DNA of 45,995 nt from Patescibacteria group bacterium (GCA_028865095.1 JAGWLA010000005.1:1-45995); one strand, 5' to 3'. Counted from the first letter of the stretch, positions 1 through 9,171 are shown. The notes: a model not told the origin generated them from the letters alone. Made by a program: numbers and translations.

Positions 1-350
1 AGAGAGGCGTACCCGTTCTGGGGCAAGGACGTGAGGTCGACCCATGCGGAGACCGTGATGGCGCTCGGGTTGAGGGCGGCGTTGTCGGGGACGTTGACGT
101 ATTGGTTGGACGAGCTCGCCACCTGGAGGGCGTACGGACCGATCTTCCCAGTCACATATGTCGCCCCATTGTTGATGGTGCCGTTGTCCCCGGTCGAGCT
201 CGTATCGGTGGCCGTGGTTCCAGATCCTTCGTCGAGCTTCCAATATCCGACGAGGCCCGTCGTGATGTCGGCGTGCGCTTGAGGGGCATATGCCTGTACG
301 CCGACGATGAAGGCGAGGATGGCGAAGATTGTGGCAAGAGGCCTGTGCAT
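1..350 (-). CDS. Secreted LamG (concanavalin A-like) domain protein, N-terminal part, cut by window edge
   Basis: The open frame runs from ATG at 350 off the left edge (116 codons visible). The first 24 or so residues form a signal peptide: a short basic start, a hydrophobic stretch (TIFAILAFIVGVQAYA) and a plausible AHA-D cleavage site. Just after it comes GLVGYWKLDEGSG, then NGTINNGATY and YVNVPDNAALNPSAITVSAWV, the classic opening of a LamG/laminin-G-like jelly roll. Such domains usually bind carbohydrate or protein ligands on the cell surface. The family call is firm for the visible part; total length and any C-terminal domains are unknown. A promoter-like TGCTATAAT lies about 80 bases upstream, so a leader of about 74 bases is predicted. 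No Shine-Dalgarno sequence is seen. Confidence 0.85.
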   Translation of the reverse strand, partial: MHRPLATIFAILAFIVGVQAYAPQAHADITTGLVGYWKLDEGSGTTATDTSSTGDNGTINNGATYVTGKIGPYALQVASSSNQYVNVPDNAALNPSAITVSAWVDLTSLPQNGYAS

Positions 351-430
351 GCTTGTGTGATCGGGTTTGATATCGTGGTGACCGTCCGTAGCCCGAAAAT
401 TTCTGGCGGCGCGGGCCTTCCTTGGGCTTT

Positions 431-439
431 ATTATAGCA
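431..439 (-). promoter_or_regulatory. Extended -10 (TGCTATAAT) upstream of the LamG gene
   Basis: On the minus strand this reads TGC followed by TATAAT, a consensus extended -10. Transcription would begin near 424, giving a leader of about 74 bases before the ATG at 350, longer than is typical in this window. No good -35 was identified. Confidence 0.5.
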
Positions 440-447
440 TCCCTATT

Positions 448-468
448 AAAAAACCGAACAGAAGTTCG
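448..468 (-). terminator. Probable terminator after tRNA-Ser
   Basis: On the minus strand CGAAC-TTCT-GTTCG forms a 5-bp stem with a 4-base loop, followed by GTTTTTT. It lies about 100 bases past the 3' end of the tRNA and before the LamG promoter. The stem is short, so strength is uncertain. Confidence 0.5.
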
Positions 469-565
469 TCCGCAGCTGGGGATTCAAAGAGCGCTGATCG
501 GCGTCTTTTTTTGCCGCGCCAGCGTTCCCGATCGTCCGAACCATGTCGATGGCTGTTTCTTGCTG

Positions 566-652
566 CGGAGAGGAAGGGATTCGAACCCTTGATGCCCTTT
601 CGGACATACGTCCTTTCCAGGGACGCCCATTCGACCGCTCTGGCACCTCTCC
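566..652 (-). tRNA. tRNA-Ser (anticodon GGA)
   Basis: The minus strand folds into a class II tRNA. The acceptor arms GGAGAGG and CCTCTCC pair over 7 bp. The anticodon stem CGTCC/GGACG holds loop CTGGAAA with anticodon GGA at 616-618. A long variable arm follows, as expected for serine, then the T-loop TTCGAAT closed by AGGG/CCCT. The discriminator base is G (566), the serine identity base. CCA is not encoded. It reads UCC and UCU codons. Confidence 0.95.
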
Positions 653-711
653 ACGACGGGCCCGCCCAACCGAGGCGCAGGCCCACAGACCGAATGCCAG
701 TGATTTGTACC

Positions 712-736
712 ACAAAACCGGGCGTTTTGCACCCGG
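712..736 (-). terminator. Probable rho-independent terminator of the 749-1435 gene
   Basis: On the minus strand a CCGGG/CCCGG stem with a 9-base loop is followed by TTTTG. It sits 13 bases past the stop codon of the PsbP-like gene. Five GC pairs and a short T run make it modest. Confidence 0.5.
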
Positions 737-748
737 AAAGCGCGAGCG

Positions 749-1435
749 CTACTTGGCGGGAGCCGCTTGGACCTCCGATTCGCCGGTCGGCAGCGTGATG
801 AGCGCGAACGATTGGACCATGTTCGTGAAGGCGGCGTCGGCCGTGCTCTTGATGGCTTTGTTGTTGTTCTGCGCCTGCGTCAGGTTAGACCCGGTCAAGC
901 CTTTCGCCTCGGGCGAGAGGGCGATATAGGAGAACATGAACGAGTAGCAGATGCTGCCCTGCTGGAGCGAGTACATCCGGTTGAAATAGGACCGTCCTTG
1001 AACGTCGTTGGACATGGCGATCATGTTGAAGGAGAGCGACCCGACCTTGACGACGCCGCGATCGTCGACGGTGGTGACCGGCGGGAAGGAGCACTTGGCG
1101 GGGACGACGGCGACGTCGGCCTCGAGCTTGGCGACCGTCGATACCTGGGTCTGGTCGATGGGCATGATGAACTGGACGCCCGTGGTGGTCTCGTCCTTCT
1201 CCCACGAGCTCGGATACTGGACCGAGAAGCCCAGCTCGGCATTCTGGTATTGCGAAGACGAGCCGGACACTTTGGTCGTCTCGGAGACGGCTACGGACTG
1301 GGTGGTGCTGCCGGTCGCCTCGCCGAGGGCGGCGGGCGCGGGCGCCTTCGAAGCGCCGTTGCCGAACCAGATGATGGCGCCGATGACCAGGACAGCGGCG
1401 ATGACGATAGCGACGATCTTTGCGTTCTTATTCAT
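749..1435 (-). CDS. Membrane-anchored PsbP-like protein
   Basis: 228 residues. Residues 6-25 form one hydrophobic segment (IVAIVIAAVLVIGAIIWF) acting as an N-terminal anchor or uncleaved signal. A low-complexity Ala/Gly/Ser/Thr linker to about residue 60 follows, then a globular part that begins YQNAELGFSVQYPSSW, the entry motif of PsbP/MOG1-like extracytoplasmic domains. The bulk should face outside the membrane. Function is unknown; the fold assignment rests on that motif and general layout. It shares layout and motif with the next gene (1514-2260), suggesting paralogues. The start is supported by a TATAAT about 32 bases upstream (leader about 26 bases). There is no lipobox cysteine, so it is not an obvious lipoprotein. 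Confidence 0.75.
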   Translation of the reverse strand: MNKNAKIVAIVIAAVLVIGAIIWFGNGASKAPAPAALGEATGSTTQSVAVSETTKVSGSSSQYQNAELGFSVQYPSSWEKDETTTGVQFIMPIDQTQVSTVAKLEADVAVVPAKCSFPPVTTVDDRGVVKVGSLSFNMIAMSNDVQGRSYFNRMYSLQQGSICYSFMFSYIALSPEAKGLTGSNLTQAQNNNKAIKSTADAAFTNMVQSFALITLPTGESEVQAAPAK

Positions 1436-1467
1436 TGCGGATGAAGATATTACGTTGTAACGGGTGC

Positions 1468-1476
1468 ATTATAGCA
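1468..1476 (-). promoter_or_regulatory. Extended -10 (TGCTATAAT) for the 749-1435 gene
   Basis: Minus-strand TGC-TATAAT with the hexamer at 1468-1473. Transcription would start near 1461, giving a leader of about 26 bases. No Shine-Dalgarno motif lies in that leader and no convincing -35 was seen. Confidence 0.6.
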
Positions 1477-1513
1477 CTCGCCGCGCATCGCGCCAGGCCT
1501 TGAGGCGGCGGCT

Positions 1514-2260
1514 CTACGGCGAGAGCGCCTTGAAGCTCTGCACCATGGCCCCAAGGATATTATAGATCGACGCCATATCCGAGGCATGCTGGGCGTCATA
1601 GCGCTGGATGAGGGATGCGTCGTCGACGTAGAAGCCCGCCCCGTTCGTCCCGTGATCGAAGAAGTCTATCCGATAGCAGACGCCGGCGCCGAGCGTGTCG
1701 TACGCCACCTCGGTATAGAGGTTGCCGGCGCCGACATCGGTGCCGACGGTCCGCGTGAACGGGAGGCTGCCCACCGAGAGCTGCTCCGCGGCCGGCTGCG
1801 CGCCCGTCACGGCGGGGCATGTCGAGGTCGCGAAGACGGTCACTCGCGCGTCGTCAAGGAGCGGCCAATGGAAGTAAGGGTTCTTCGGGAATGCGAGCGT
1901 CAGGATCCCCTTTGACGAGCTCATGGTGAGGCCGGGCGGATATTCGATCGAGAACTTGTGGGACGGGTCCACATATATGAGCCACGAAGAGGTGTCCGCC
2001 GTCGAAGATGCCGGAAGGGGGATGGCCGCAGAGAAAGCCTGCGTCGCGGGCGAGACCGAGGAGGACGGGGAGGCGGACGGCGAGCTCCCGACGGCCGAGG
2101 GCGGCTGATAGAAATCGGGGGATGTCGACGAAGACGCCGGCGAAGGCGAGGGCGGAAGGGGCTGGCCGGCGCCATGCCCCGTCGCCATCGCGCCGATGCC
2201 GGCCGCGACCGCGATGACGATGATGATCAGCCCGAGCACGACAAGAGGTCTCGACGTCAT
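1514..2260 (-). CDS. Membrane-anchored PsbP-like protein, paralogue of the adjacent gene
   Basis: 248 residues. Residues 5-25 are a hydrophobic anchor (LVVLGLIIIVIAVAAGIGAM). A Pro/Ser-rich linker extends to about residue 85, and the domain begins YVDPSHKFSIEYPPGL, which matches the FSxxYP motif of its neighbour. The body carries three cysteines that could pair outside the cell. The role is unknown; an exported small-ligand or protein-binding function is a guess from location. The start ATG at 2260 sits exactly 6 bases after a TATAAT on the same strand, which predicts a leaderless transcript and fixes the start. It lies 51 bases downstream of the groL stop but has its own promoter. Confidence 0.75.
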   Translation of the reverse strand: MTSRPLVVLGLIIIVIAVAAGIGAMATGHGAGQPLPPSPSPASSSTSPDFYQPPSAVGSSPSASPSSSVSPATQAFSAAIPLPASSTADTSSWLIYVDPSHKFSIEYPPGLTMSSSKGILTLAFPKNPYFHWPLLDDARVTVFATSTCPAVTGAQPAAEQLSVGSLPFTRTVGTDVGAGNLYTEVAYDTLGAGVCYRIDFFDHGTNGAGFYVDDASLIQRYDAQHASDMASIYNILGAMVQSFKALSP

Positions 2261-2266
2261 GGGCCT

Positions 2267-2272
2267 ATTATA
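2267..2272 (-). promoter_or_regulatory. -10 TATAAT, leaderless type, for the 1514-2260 gene
   Basis: Minus-strand TATAAT ends 6 bases before the ATG at 2260, so the expected transcription start falls at or within a base or two of the start codon. Confidence 0.7.
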
Positions 2273-2311
2273 TCAGATGCGGCCGCGCCGCGGGCGCCAG
2301 GCATCCGGACG

Positions 2312-3967
<1,656 letters not shown>

Positions 3968-4017
3968 TTAGTGTGTGGTTATCGTATAGTCGGCGATGAT
4001 AAACGGGCGGGGGCGGC

Positions 4018-4323
4018 TCATTTGAGGACCGCCAGTATCTCCGATTCGCGCACGATGTAGTAGTCTTCGTCGTCGATCCTGACCTTGTCGCCCCACTGGA
4101 AGAGGACGGAGTCGCCGGGCTTGACCGAGAGAGGGACGGCTTTCCCGTCTTCGATCCGGCCGGGGCCGACGGCGATCACCTCGCCCCGCTTGCCCCCTTT
4201 GTCTTCGCTCGCCGTGACGGGGATGATGATGCCGCCGGAGGTCTTCTTCTCGCCCGACGCCTCGTCCTCGCGGATGAGGACGCGGTCGGCGAGCGGCTTG
4301 ATCTTCTTGGAGATGTCTTTCAT
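4018..4323 (-). CDS. groS: Co-chaperonin GroES (Hsp10)
   Basis: 101 residues from ATG at 4323. It is the heptameric lid of the GroEL chamber. The sequence begins MKDISKKIKPLADRVLIRE and contains KTSGGIIIP (mobile loop), GEVIAVGPGR and VKPGDSVLFQWGDKV, all standard GroES landmarks. A longer frame extends upstream to 4395 but would start inside the -10 element, so the internal methionine is preferred. First gene of a groES-groL pair. No Shine-Dalgarno motif precedes the start. The leader is about 65 bases. Confidence 0.97.
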   Translation of the reverse strand: MKDISKKIKPLADRVLIREDEASGEKKTSGGIIIPVTASEDKGGKRGEVIAVGPGRIEDGKAVPLSVKPGDSVLFQWGDKVRIDDEDYYIVRESEILAVLK

Positions 4324-4394
4324 GTGGTTGGCTTGGGATGCGCGCGGATTATGCTGATAAGCGCGGGAAGCGCGGCGCGCGCAAGGTGATTGCA

Positions 4395-4422
4395 ATTATA
4401 TGCAGGAATCGGAAGCTGGCAA
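4395..4422 (-). promoter_or_regulatory. groES-groL promoter
   Basis: On the minus strand TTGCCA (4417-4422) and TATAAT (4395-4400) are spaced by 16 bases, a good housekeeping sigma promoter. It points into groES and is back-to-back with the secG promoter. No CIRCE-type inverted repeat (TTAGCACTC-N9-GAGTGCTAA) is present, so HrcA control is not supported. Confidence 0.7.
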
Positions 4423-4504
4423 CTTGACAGCTCGCCAAAACAAGGACCCGTTGCGGCGGACCGCGGGAAGCGCGCCGCAGCGAAAGGCCCGGCCGGCGGA
4501 GCCA

Positions 4505-4533
4505 TTGACGGGACGGGCATCCGGTGCTAGCAT
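4505..4533 (+). promoter_or_regulatory. secG promoter (TTGACG-17-TAGCAT, extended -10)
   Basis: TTGACG at 4505-4510 and TAGCAT at 4528-4533 are 17 bases apart, and TGC directly precedes the -10. The hexamer ends 8 bases before the secG ATG, so the transcript is predicted to be leaderless or nearly so. Confidence 0.75.
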
Positions 4534-4541
4534 GGGAGCCA

Positions 4542-4763
4542 ATGAAGTCCCTCCTTCCTTACGTCCAGATCATCCTGTCCGTGCTCCTTGTCGCGGCCAT
4601 CGTCCTCCAAAGGACCGGCGCGCAAGTCGGGGGCGCTTTCGGCGGATCGGACAACTTCAGCTCCGCGTTCCACACCCGTCGCGGGCTCGAGAAGGGGCTC
4701 TTCATGACGACTATCGTCATCGGCATCCTGTTCGCCTTGTCGGCGCTGCTCAACCTCATATAA
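4542..4763 (+). CDS. secG: Preprotein translocase subunit SecG
   Basis: 73 residues, typical length. SecG is the small two-helix partner of the SecYE channel and supports SecA-driven export. Helix 1 is residues 3-22 (SLLPYVQIILSVLLVAAIVL), followed by the conserved cytoplasmic loop QRTGAQVGGAFGGSDN and FHTRRGLEK, then helix 2 (TTIVIGILFALSALLNLI). An upstream ATG at 4524 is in frame but lies ahead of the -10 element, so 4542 is chosen. It is followed closely by a peptide-binding protein gene and rnj. Confidence 0.95.
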   Translation: MKSLLPYVQIILSVLLVAAIVLQRTGAQVGGAFGGSDNFSSAFHTRRGLEKGLFMTTIVIGILFALSALLNLI

Positions 4764-4822
4764 CAAGGGGCGCTTCCGGCCGATCGCGCCCTTGCGCGCC
4801 CACCCTACACTATTTACCATTC

Positions 4823-6562
4823 GTGACTGATACAACGGAAAAAGAGCTGCGCCTCGAACGGGGCTCTGCCATAATCGGATACATCCGGAGATTCTCGGCG
4901 ACCGAGAAGGCCGTCTTCGCCGTGTTCGTGATCCTCGCCGCCGCCACCGCCCTTCTCATGGCAGAAGCGGTCAACGACCATTTCATGAAAGAGGTGCCGG
5001 CCGCGGGCGGCGCTTTGCACGAAGGGCTCGTCGGCCTCCCTCACACCATCAACCCGGTCCTCGCCGTGACCGACGCGGACCGCGACCTGTCGGCGCTCGT
5101 CTACGCCGGCCTCACCAGATACGAGGACGGGAAGATCGAGCCGGGCCTCGCTTCGAGCTGGAAAGCCTCTTCCGACGGCCTGACCTACACGTTCGACCTG
5201 GCGCCGGGGCTGTCCTTCCAAGACGGGACGCCGCTCACGGCGGCGGACGTCGTCTTCACCGTCGGCAAGATCCAGGATCCCGCCTTGAAGAGCCCTCTGG
5301 CCGCCGACTGGGCCAACGTGACGGCTACCGCCACTTCGCCGACGGAAGTCGAATTCATCCTCAAGCAGCCGTACGGGTCGTTCCCCGCCAACGCGACCGT
5401 CGGCATACTCCCAAAGCACATCTGGGACAAAGTGAGCGACGACCAGTTCGTCTACAGCCAATACAATATCGACCCGATCGGAGCCGGTCCCTATAAGGTC
5501 ACGAGCTTGAGCCGCGATCAGGGAGGCATACCTACCGGATGCCGCCTCGACGCCTGGAACGGCTATGCCGGCGCGAAGCCCTATATCAAGAGCATATTCT
5601 TCGCGTTCTTCCCCGATCAGGACCACGCCCTCGCGGCGCTCGACAACGGGTCGATCGACAGCCTCCCGTCCGTGCCGGCAGACGCGGCGGCGAAGCTCGC
5701 GTCCAACGCCGGCGAGCCGTATCGGATCATCGCCGCCCCGCTTTCGCGCGTCTTCGGCGTCTTCTTCAACCAGAGCAACAACCCGGTCCTGGCCGACGAT
5801 TCCGTGCGCCAAGCCCTTTCCATGGCGGTGGACCGCCAGGCCATCGTCAGCTCTTCCCTTTACGGCTACGGCGTGCCCCTCGACGGGCCGTTGCCGCCGG
5901 GGATCTCCGCCGTCGGCCCTGTCAGCCAGCCCGACATCGCCGGGGCGCAAGCCCTTCTCGAGAAGGACGGCTGGCGCCCGGGCCCCGACGGCGTCATGGC
6001 GAAAGCCTCGAAGAGCGGCGGGAAGGCCGTCTCCCAGACCCTTTCGTTCACTTTGTATACCGCCGACGCTCCCGACCTGAAGCAGACGGCGCAGTCGTTG
6101 AGCGACGGCTGGGCGAAGATCGGCGCCTCGGTGAGCATCAAGGTCTTCGACCCGAGCGACCTGTACCAGACCGTCATCCGGACGCGCTCATACGACGCTC
6201 TGCTGTTCGGAGAGGCCGTGGGCCGCGATTCCGACGTCTACGCCTTCTGGCACTCGTCGGAGCGCAACTCCCCCGGCCTGAATATCGCCATGTACGCCAA
6301 CAGCAAGGCAGACAAGCTGCTCCAGAGCATACAGAGCGAATCGGACCCCGCGGCGAGAAGCGCAGACTACGCCGCTCTGGACAAGACCATAAAAGCGGAT
6401 TATCCTGCCATATTCCTGTACGCGCCTGATTTCATATACGCCCTCCCGAAGAGCGTCAAAGATGCGCGGATCGGCACGATGACCGCCCCGGCGGATCGAT
6501 GGGCATCGGAAGCCTCATGGTATATGGATACCGAGAGAGTATGGACGATATTCGACAGATAG
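4823..6562 (+). CDS. Membrane-anchored oligopeptide-binding protein (SBP_bac_5 / OppA-DppA family)
   Basis: 579 residues from GTG at 4823. A cytoplasmic lead of about 27 residues is followed by one hydrophobic segment (about 28-48, AVFAVFVILAAATALLMA), so it is anchored by a helix, not by lipid; no lipobox cysteine is seen. The body is a clear periplasmic-binding-protein family 5 member: GLTRYEDGKIEPGLASSW, GLTYTFDLAPGLSFQDGTPLTAADVVFT, IGAGPYKV and the late VRQALSMAVDR motif. It likely binds peptides outside the membrane. No ABC permease or ATPase genes for uptake lie beside it. The start is a choice: GTG at 4823 sits shortly after a TACACT (4806-4811), while the frame upstream is open but shows no family similarity. 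Confidence 0.88.
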   Translation: MTDTTEKELRLERGSAIIGYIRRFSATEKAVFAVFVILAAATALLMAEAVNDHFMKEVPAAGGALHEGLVGLPHTINPVLAVTDADRDLSALVYAGLTRYEDGKIEPGLASSWKASSDGLTYTFDLAPGLSFQDGTPLTAADVVFTVGKIQDPALKSPLAADWANVTATATSPTEVEFILKQPYGSFPANATVGILPKHIWDKVSDDQFVYSQYNIDPIGAGPYKVTSLSRDQGGIPTGCRLDAWNGYAGAKPYIKSIFFAFFPDQDHALAALDNGSIDSLPSVPADAAAKLASNAGEPYRIIAAPLSRVFGVFFNQSNNPVLADDSVRQALSMAVDRQAIVSSSLYGYGVPLDGPLPPGISAVGPVSQPDIAGAQALLEKDGWRPGPDGVMAKASKSGGKAVSQTLSFTLYTADAPDLKQTAQSLSDGWAKIGASVSIKVFDPSDLYQTVIRTRSYDALLFGEAVGRDSDVYAFWHSSERNSPGLNIAMYANSKADKLLQSIQSESDPAARSADYAALDKTIKADYPAIFLYAPDFIYALPKSVKDARIGTMTAPADRWASEASWYMDTERVWTIFDR

Positions 6563-6589
6563 CCGGCGCCGAGAAGCGCGAGAGCCCAC

Positions 6590-6597
6590 TATATAAG
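6590..6597 (+). promoter_or_regulatory. Putative -10 (TATATAAG) upstream of rnj
   Basis: TATATA/TATAAG at 6590-6597 is the only AT-rich hexamer between the peptide-binding gene and the ATG at 6622. It predicts a leader of about 18 bases. No -35 is convincing. Confidence 0.4.
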
Positions 6598-6621
6598 CAC
6601 CCTAACCGAACACACAAAGAC

Positions 6622-8646
6622 ATGAACGAGCAGAGAACGAACGATGACGGCCGCCTCGAGCGGCAGAACCGGACGAGGACGATCCGCCCGCCGAGCGGAG
6701 CTCCTGCAGCCGCGGCTACGGGCGCAGGCGGCCGGAACGACCAGGGCGCTAACGGCCACCGCATCGTCATGGGCCGGGGCGCGCGCAAGCTCTTCGCCCC
6801 CAAGCACAGGCCGTCCGGCGGCATGCATCATCATAGGGACGGCGGCCGCAAGGCCGACATGCCGCACGCCCCGGGAGCCCGCATGTCCATCGTCCGCAAA
6901 GCCGTCGGCGGCAACCGCCGCGGCGCCCCCCGGCCGCCGGCTCCCGACCGGAGCGGCAGCGTCATCCCCCCGCTCCACGACGGAGCCATCCGCATCATCC
7001 CCATGGGCGGCGTCGAAGAGGTCGGCCGCAACATGACGGCCATCGAATATAAGGGCGACATCATCGTCATCGACATCGGCTTCCAATTCAAGGAGGAAGG
7101 CACGCCCGGCATCGACTATATCCTGCCGAACACCAAGTATCTCGAGGAGCGCCGCGACCGGGTCAAAGCCGTCTTCATCACCCACGGCCACCTGGACCAT
7201 ATCGGCGGCATCCCGTACATCATGCCCCGCATCGGCAATCCTCCCATCTATTCCCGCCAGTTCGGCGCCATCATGATCCAGAAGCGCCAGACGGAGTTCC
7301 CGCATCTGCCGCCCCTCGACATGAGGGTCATCGACAAGGAATCGACCATCACCATCAACCCGCACATGAAAGTGGAGACGTTCGCCATCTCCCATACCAT
7401 CCCCGACTCCATGGGCCTGGTCATCCATACCGACATCGGCGACATCGTCTTCATCGAGGACGTGCGCGTGGACAACGTCAAGGGCGTCCCGACCCAGGAA
7501 GAGGAGCGCCAGTACGCGCGCTTCCAGGGCAAGAAGGTCCTCATGCTCACCATGGACTCGACCTCCATCGAGAAGCACGGCTTCTCGCTCTCCGAGACGA
7601 CGGTGACCGAGAACATCGAGCGCATCATCAAAGGCTCGTCGGGCCGCATCATCATCGGCACGTTCGCCTCGCAGGTGGAGCGCATCATCAACATCGTCAA
7701 GATCGCCGAGCGCTACAACAAGAAGATCGCCATCGAAGGCCGGAGCATGAAGACCAACATGGAGATCATCAAGCAGCTCAAGCTCGCCGAGATCACCAAC
7801 GTCATCCCGATCGAGGAGATCGAGAAATATCCGCCGGACCGCATCATATTGCTCGTGACCGGCGCCCAAGGCGAGGAATTCGCCGCTCTCGGCCGCATCG
7901 CCAACAAGACCCATAAGTTCATCAAGCTCCGGCCGACCGACACGATCATCCTGTCCTCGTCCATCATCCCGACCAACTTCCTGGCCGTGACGAAGCTCAA
8001 GGACAACCTCTACCGCTCCGAGGCCAAGGTCATCACCTATCTCGACTCGGACATCCACGCTTCGGGCCACGGCAACCGCGACGAGCTCAAGTGGATCCAC
8101 GACCACATCGACTACCGCTTCTTCATGCCCCTCCACGGCAACCACTTCATGCTGCGCCAGCACGCCGAGCTCGCCATGTCCCGCGGCATCGCCAAAGAGA
8201 ACGTCGTCGTCCCCGACAACGGCTCGGTCATCGAGATCGACCCGACCGGCGATAAGATCTCCGTGCGCAAAGAGAAAGCCGCCTCGAGCCTAGTCATGGT
8301 GGACGGCTTCTCGGTCGGCGACGTCCAGGAAGTGGTCATCCGCGACAGGCAGATGCTCGCCCAGGACGGCATATTCATCGTCTTCGGCATCATGAGCGCC
8401 CAGAACGGCAAGCTGCGCAAGTCCCCCGACATCATCAGCCGCGGCTTCGTCTATCTGCGCGAGAACCAGGAGCTCCTGCACAAAGTGCGCATCCTGGTCA
8501 AAGACACCGCCGAGCGCGCCGCCCGAGGCCAGAACCCGATCAACATCGATTTCGTCAAGGACGCCATCACCGACGCCGTCTCCAAGTTCCTCCTCCAGGA
8601 GACCGCCAAGAGGCCGATGGTGATACCGGTGATACTGACGATATAA
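6622..8646 (+). CDS. rnj: Ribonuclease J (metallo-beta-lactamase / beta-CASP nuclease)
   Basis: 674 residues. RNase J is a 5'-to-3' exonuclease and endonuclease for mRNA decay and rRNA maturation. The metallo-beta-lactamase signature HGHLDH is at residues 188-193. MGGVEEVGRNMTAIEY opens the catalytic domain near residue 130, and the beta-CASP part carries GSSGRIIIGTFASQVERI and HASGHGNRDELKW. The C-terminal domain is present. The first 125 or so residues are an unusual extension, rich in Arg, Gly, Pro and His and probably disordered, plausibly RNA-binding. Start at 6622 is preferred over earlier in-frame ATGs because those fall inside or before the upstream gene's end and the TATATA element. 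Confidence 0.95.
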   Translation: MNEQRTNDDGRLERQNRTRTIRPPSGAPAAAATGAGGRNDQGANGHRIVMGRGARKLFAPKHRPSGGMHHHRDGGRKADMPHAPGARMSIVRKAVGGNRRGAPRPPAPDRSGSVIPPLHDGAIRIIPMGGVEEVGRNMTAIEYKGDIIVIDIGFQFKEEGTPGIDYILPNTKYLEERRDRVKAVFITHGHLDHIGGIPYIMPRIGNPPIYSRQFGAIMIQKRQTEFPHLPPLDMRVIDKESTITINPHMKVETFAISHTIPDSMGLVIHTDIGDIVFIEDVRVDNVKGVPTQEEERQYARFQGKKVLMLTMDSTSIEKHGFSLSETTVTENIERIIKGSSGRIIIGTFASQVERIINIVKIAERYNKKIAIEGRSMKTNMEIIKQLKLAEITNVIPIEEIEKYPPDRIILLVTGAQGEEFAALGRIANKTHKFIKLRPTDTIILSSSIIPTNFLAVTKLKDNLYRSEAKVITYLDSDIHASGHGNRDELKWIHDHIDYRFFMPLHGNHFMLRQHAELAMSRGIAKENVVVPDNGSVIEIDPTGDKISVRKEKAASSLVMVDGFSVGDVQEVVIRDRQMLAQDGIFIVFGIMSAQNGKLRKSPDIISRGFVYLRENQELLHKVRILVKDTAERAARGQNPINIDFVKDAITDAVSKFLLQETAKRPMVIPVILTI

Positions 8647-8655
8647 GAGGAGAGA

Positions 8656-8675
8656 GGAGTTAGAAGAAAGGAGAA
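8656..8675 (+). repeat. Left purine-rich inverted flank of the four-helix-bundle gene
   Basis: This 20-base purine-rich segment pairs, as an inverted copy, with 9111-9130 on the other side of the four-helix-bundle gene; 17 of 20 positions match. It begins 10 bases after the rnj stop. Purine-biased spacers flank this gene on both sides in mirrored orientation. Confidence 0.5.
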
Positions 8676-8691
8676 AAAAGGGGAGCCGGGC

Positions 8692-9069
8692 TTAATCCAT
8701 CAACCTCCTTTTTGTTGATCTAATCAGTCCATGCAGTAGAGACTCGGAATCGTGCATGCCGATAACCAACATCGCCCGATCTTCCTTTGAGAGATAGCCG
8801 AGGTCGGCCGCGATACAGGCATGGCTTTGCAATTCTGTCAGGGAGCCATGGGCCTGGTTATAGAAATTTATCTTTTCTTTTATCGAGACACGCCCAAAGC
8901 CTTCGGCTATATTCGCGACGACCGATACAGACGCTCTTCTCATCTGCGATGTAAGGCCGAATCTCTCTTCCTGAGGGAACAGCTTTGTCTTTTCATATAC
9001 GATCAAAGCCACCTCGCGGCCTTTTTGCCAGGCATCCAAATCAAAAAAGGTCTTCACTGCTGAAGCCAT
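8692..9069 (-). CDS. Four-helix-bundle protein (S23 / 23S rRNA intervening-sequence protein family)
   Basis: 125 residues. Family features are clear: FDLDAWQKGREVALIVYE at the start, LTSQMRRASVSVVANIAEGFGR in the second helix, and FYNQAHGSLTELQSH in the third. These proteins form pentamers of four-helix bundles; relatives are found in 23S rRNA intervening sequences and as the accessory Avd protein of diversity-generating retroelements. The role of stand-alone copies is unknown. The start ATG at 9069 sits 7 bases after TATAAT. The gene is bounded by inverted purine-rich spacers and is less GC-rich than its neighbours, hinting at a mobile cassette. No reverse transcriptase lies nearby. Confidence 0.9.
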   Translation of the reverse strand: MASAVKTFFDLDAWQKGREVALIVYEKTKLFPQEERFGLTSQMRRASVSVVANIAEGFGRVSIKEKINFYNQAHGSLTELQSHACIAADLGYLSKEDRAMLVIGMHDSESLLHGLIRSTKRRLMD

Positions 9070-9076
9070 GGAGAGT

Positions 9077-9082
9077 ATTATA
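9077..9082 (-). promoter_or_regulatory. -10 TATAAT, leaderless type, for the four-helix-bundle gene
   Basis: Minus-strand TATAAT lies 7 bases before the ATG at 9069. It is framed by GAGAG and CTCTC (9071-9075 and 9084-9088), a small inverted repeat that could bind a regulator. Confidence 0.7.
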
Positions 9083-9110
9083 GCTCTCTATTGTGCTGCC
9101 GTCTTCTCCC

Positions 9111-9130
9111 TTCTCCTTGCTCCTAACTTC
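9111..9130 (-). repeat. Right purine-rich inverted flank of the four-helix-bundle gene
   Basis: Read on the minus strand this is purine-rich and matches 8656-8675 at 17 of 20 positions. The purine bias continues to about 9165, beside the stop codon of the transglycosylase gene. Confidence 0.5.
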
Positions 9131-9171
9131 TTTCTTGCCCCTAGCTCCTCGTCTCTTTCTCCGAGCGCCTT

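Noticed and set aside
4324-4394. CIRCE heat-shock operator before groES
   Set aside because: No TTAGCACTC-N9-GAGTGCTAA or near match is present upstream of groES.
6589-8163. Long minus-strand open frame of about 524 codons opposite rnj
   Set aside because: It is a GC-rich shadow of RNase J, rich in Asp, Val and Leu with no domain, signal or promoter.
8692-9069. Diversity-generating retroelement accessory (Avd)
   Set aside because: The protein is in the related S23/four-helix family, but no reverse transcriptase, template repeat or variable repeat is nearby.
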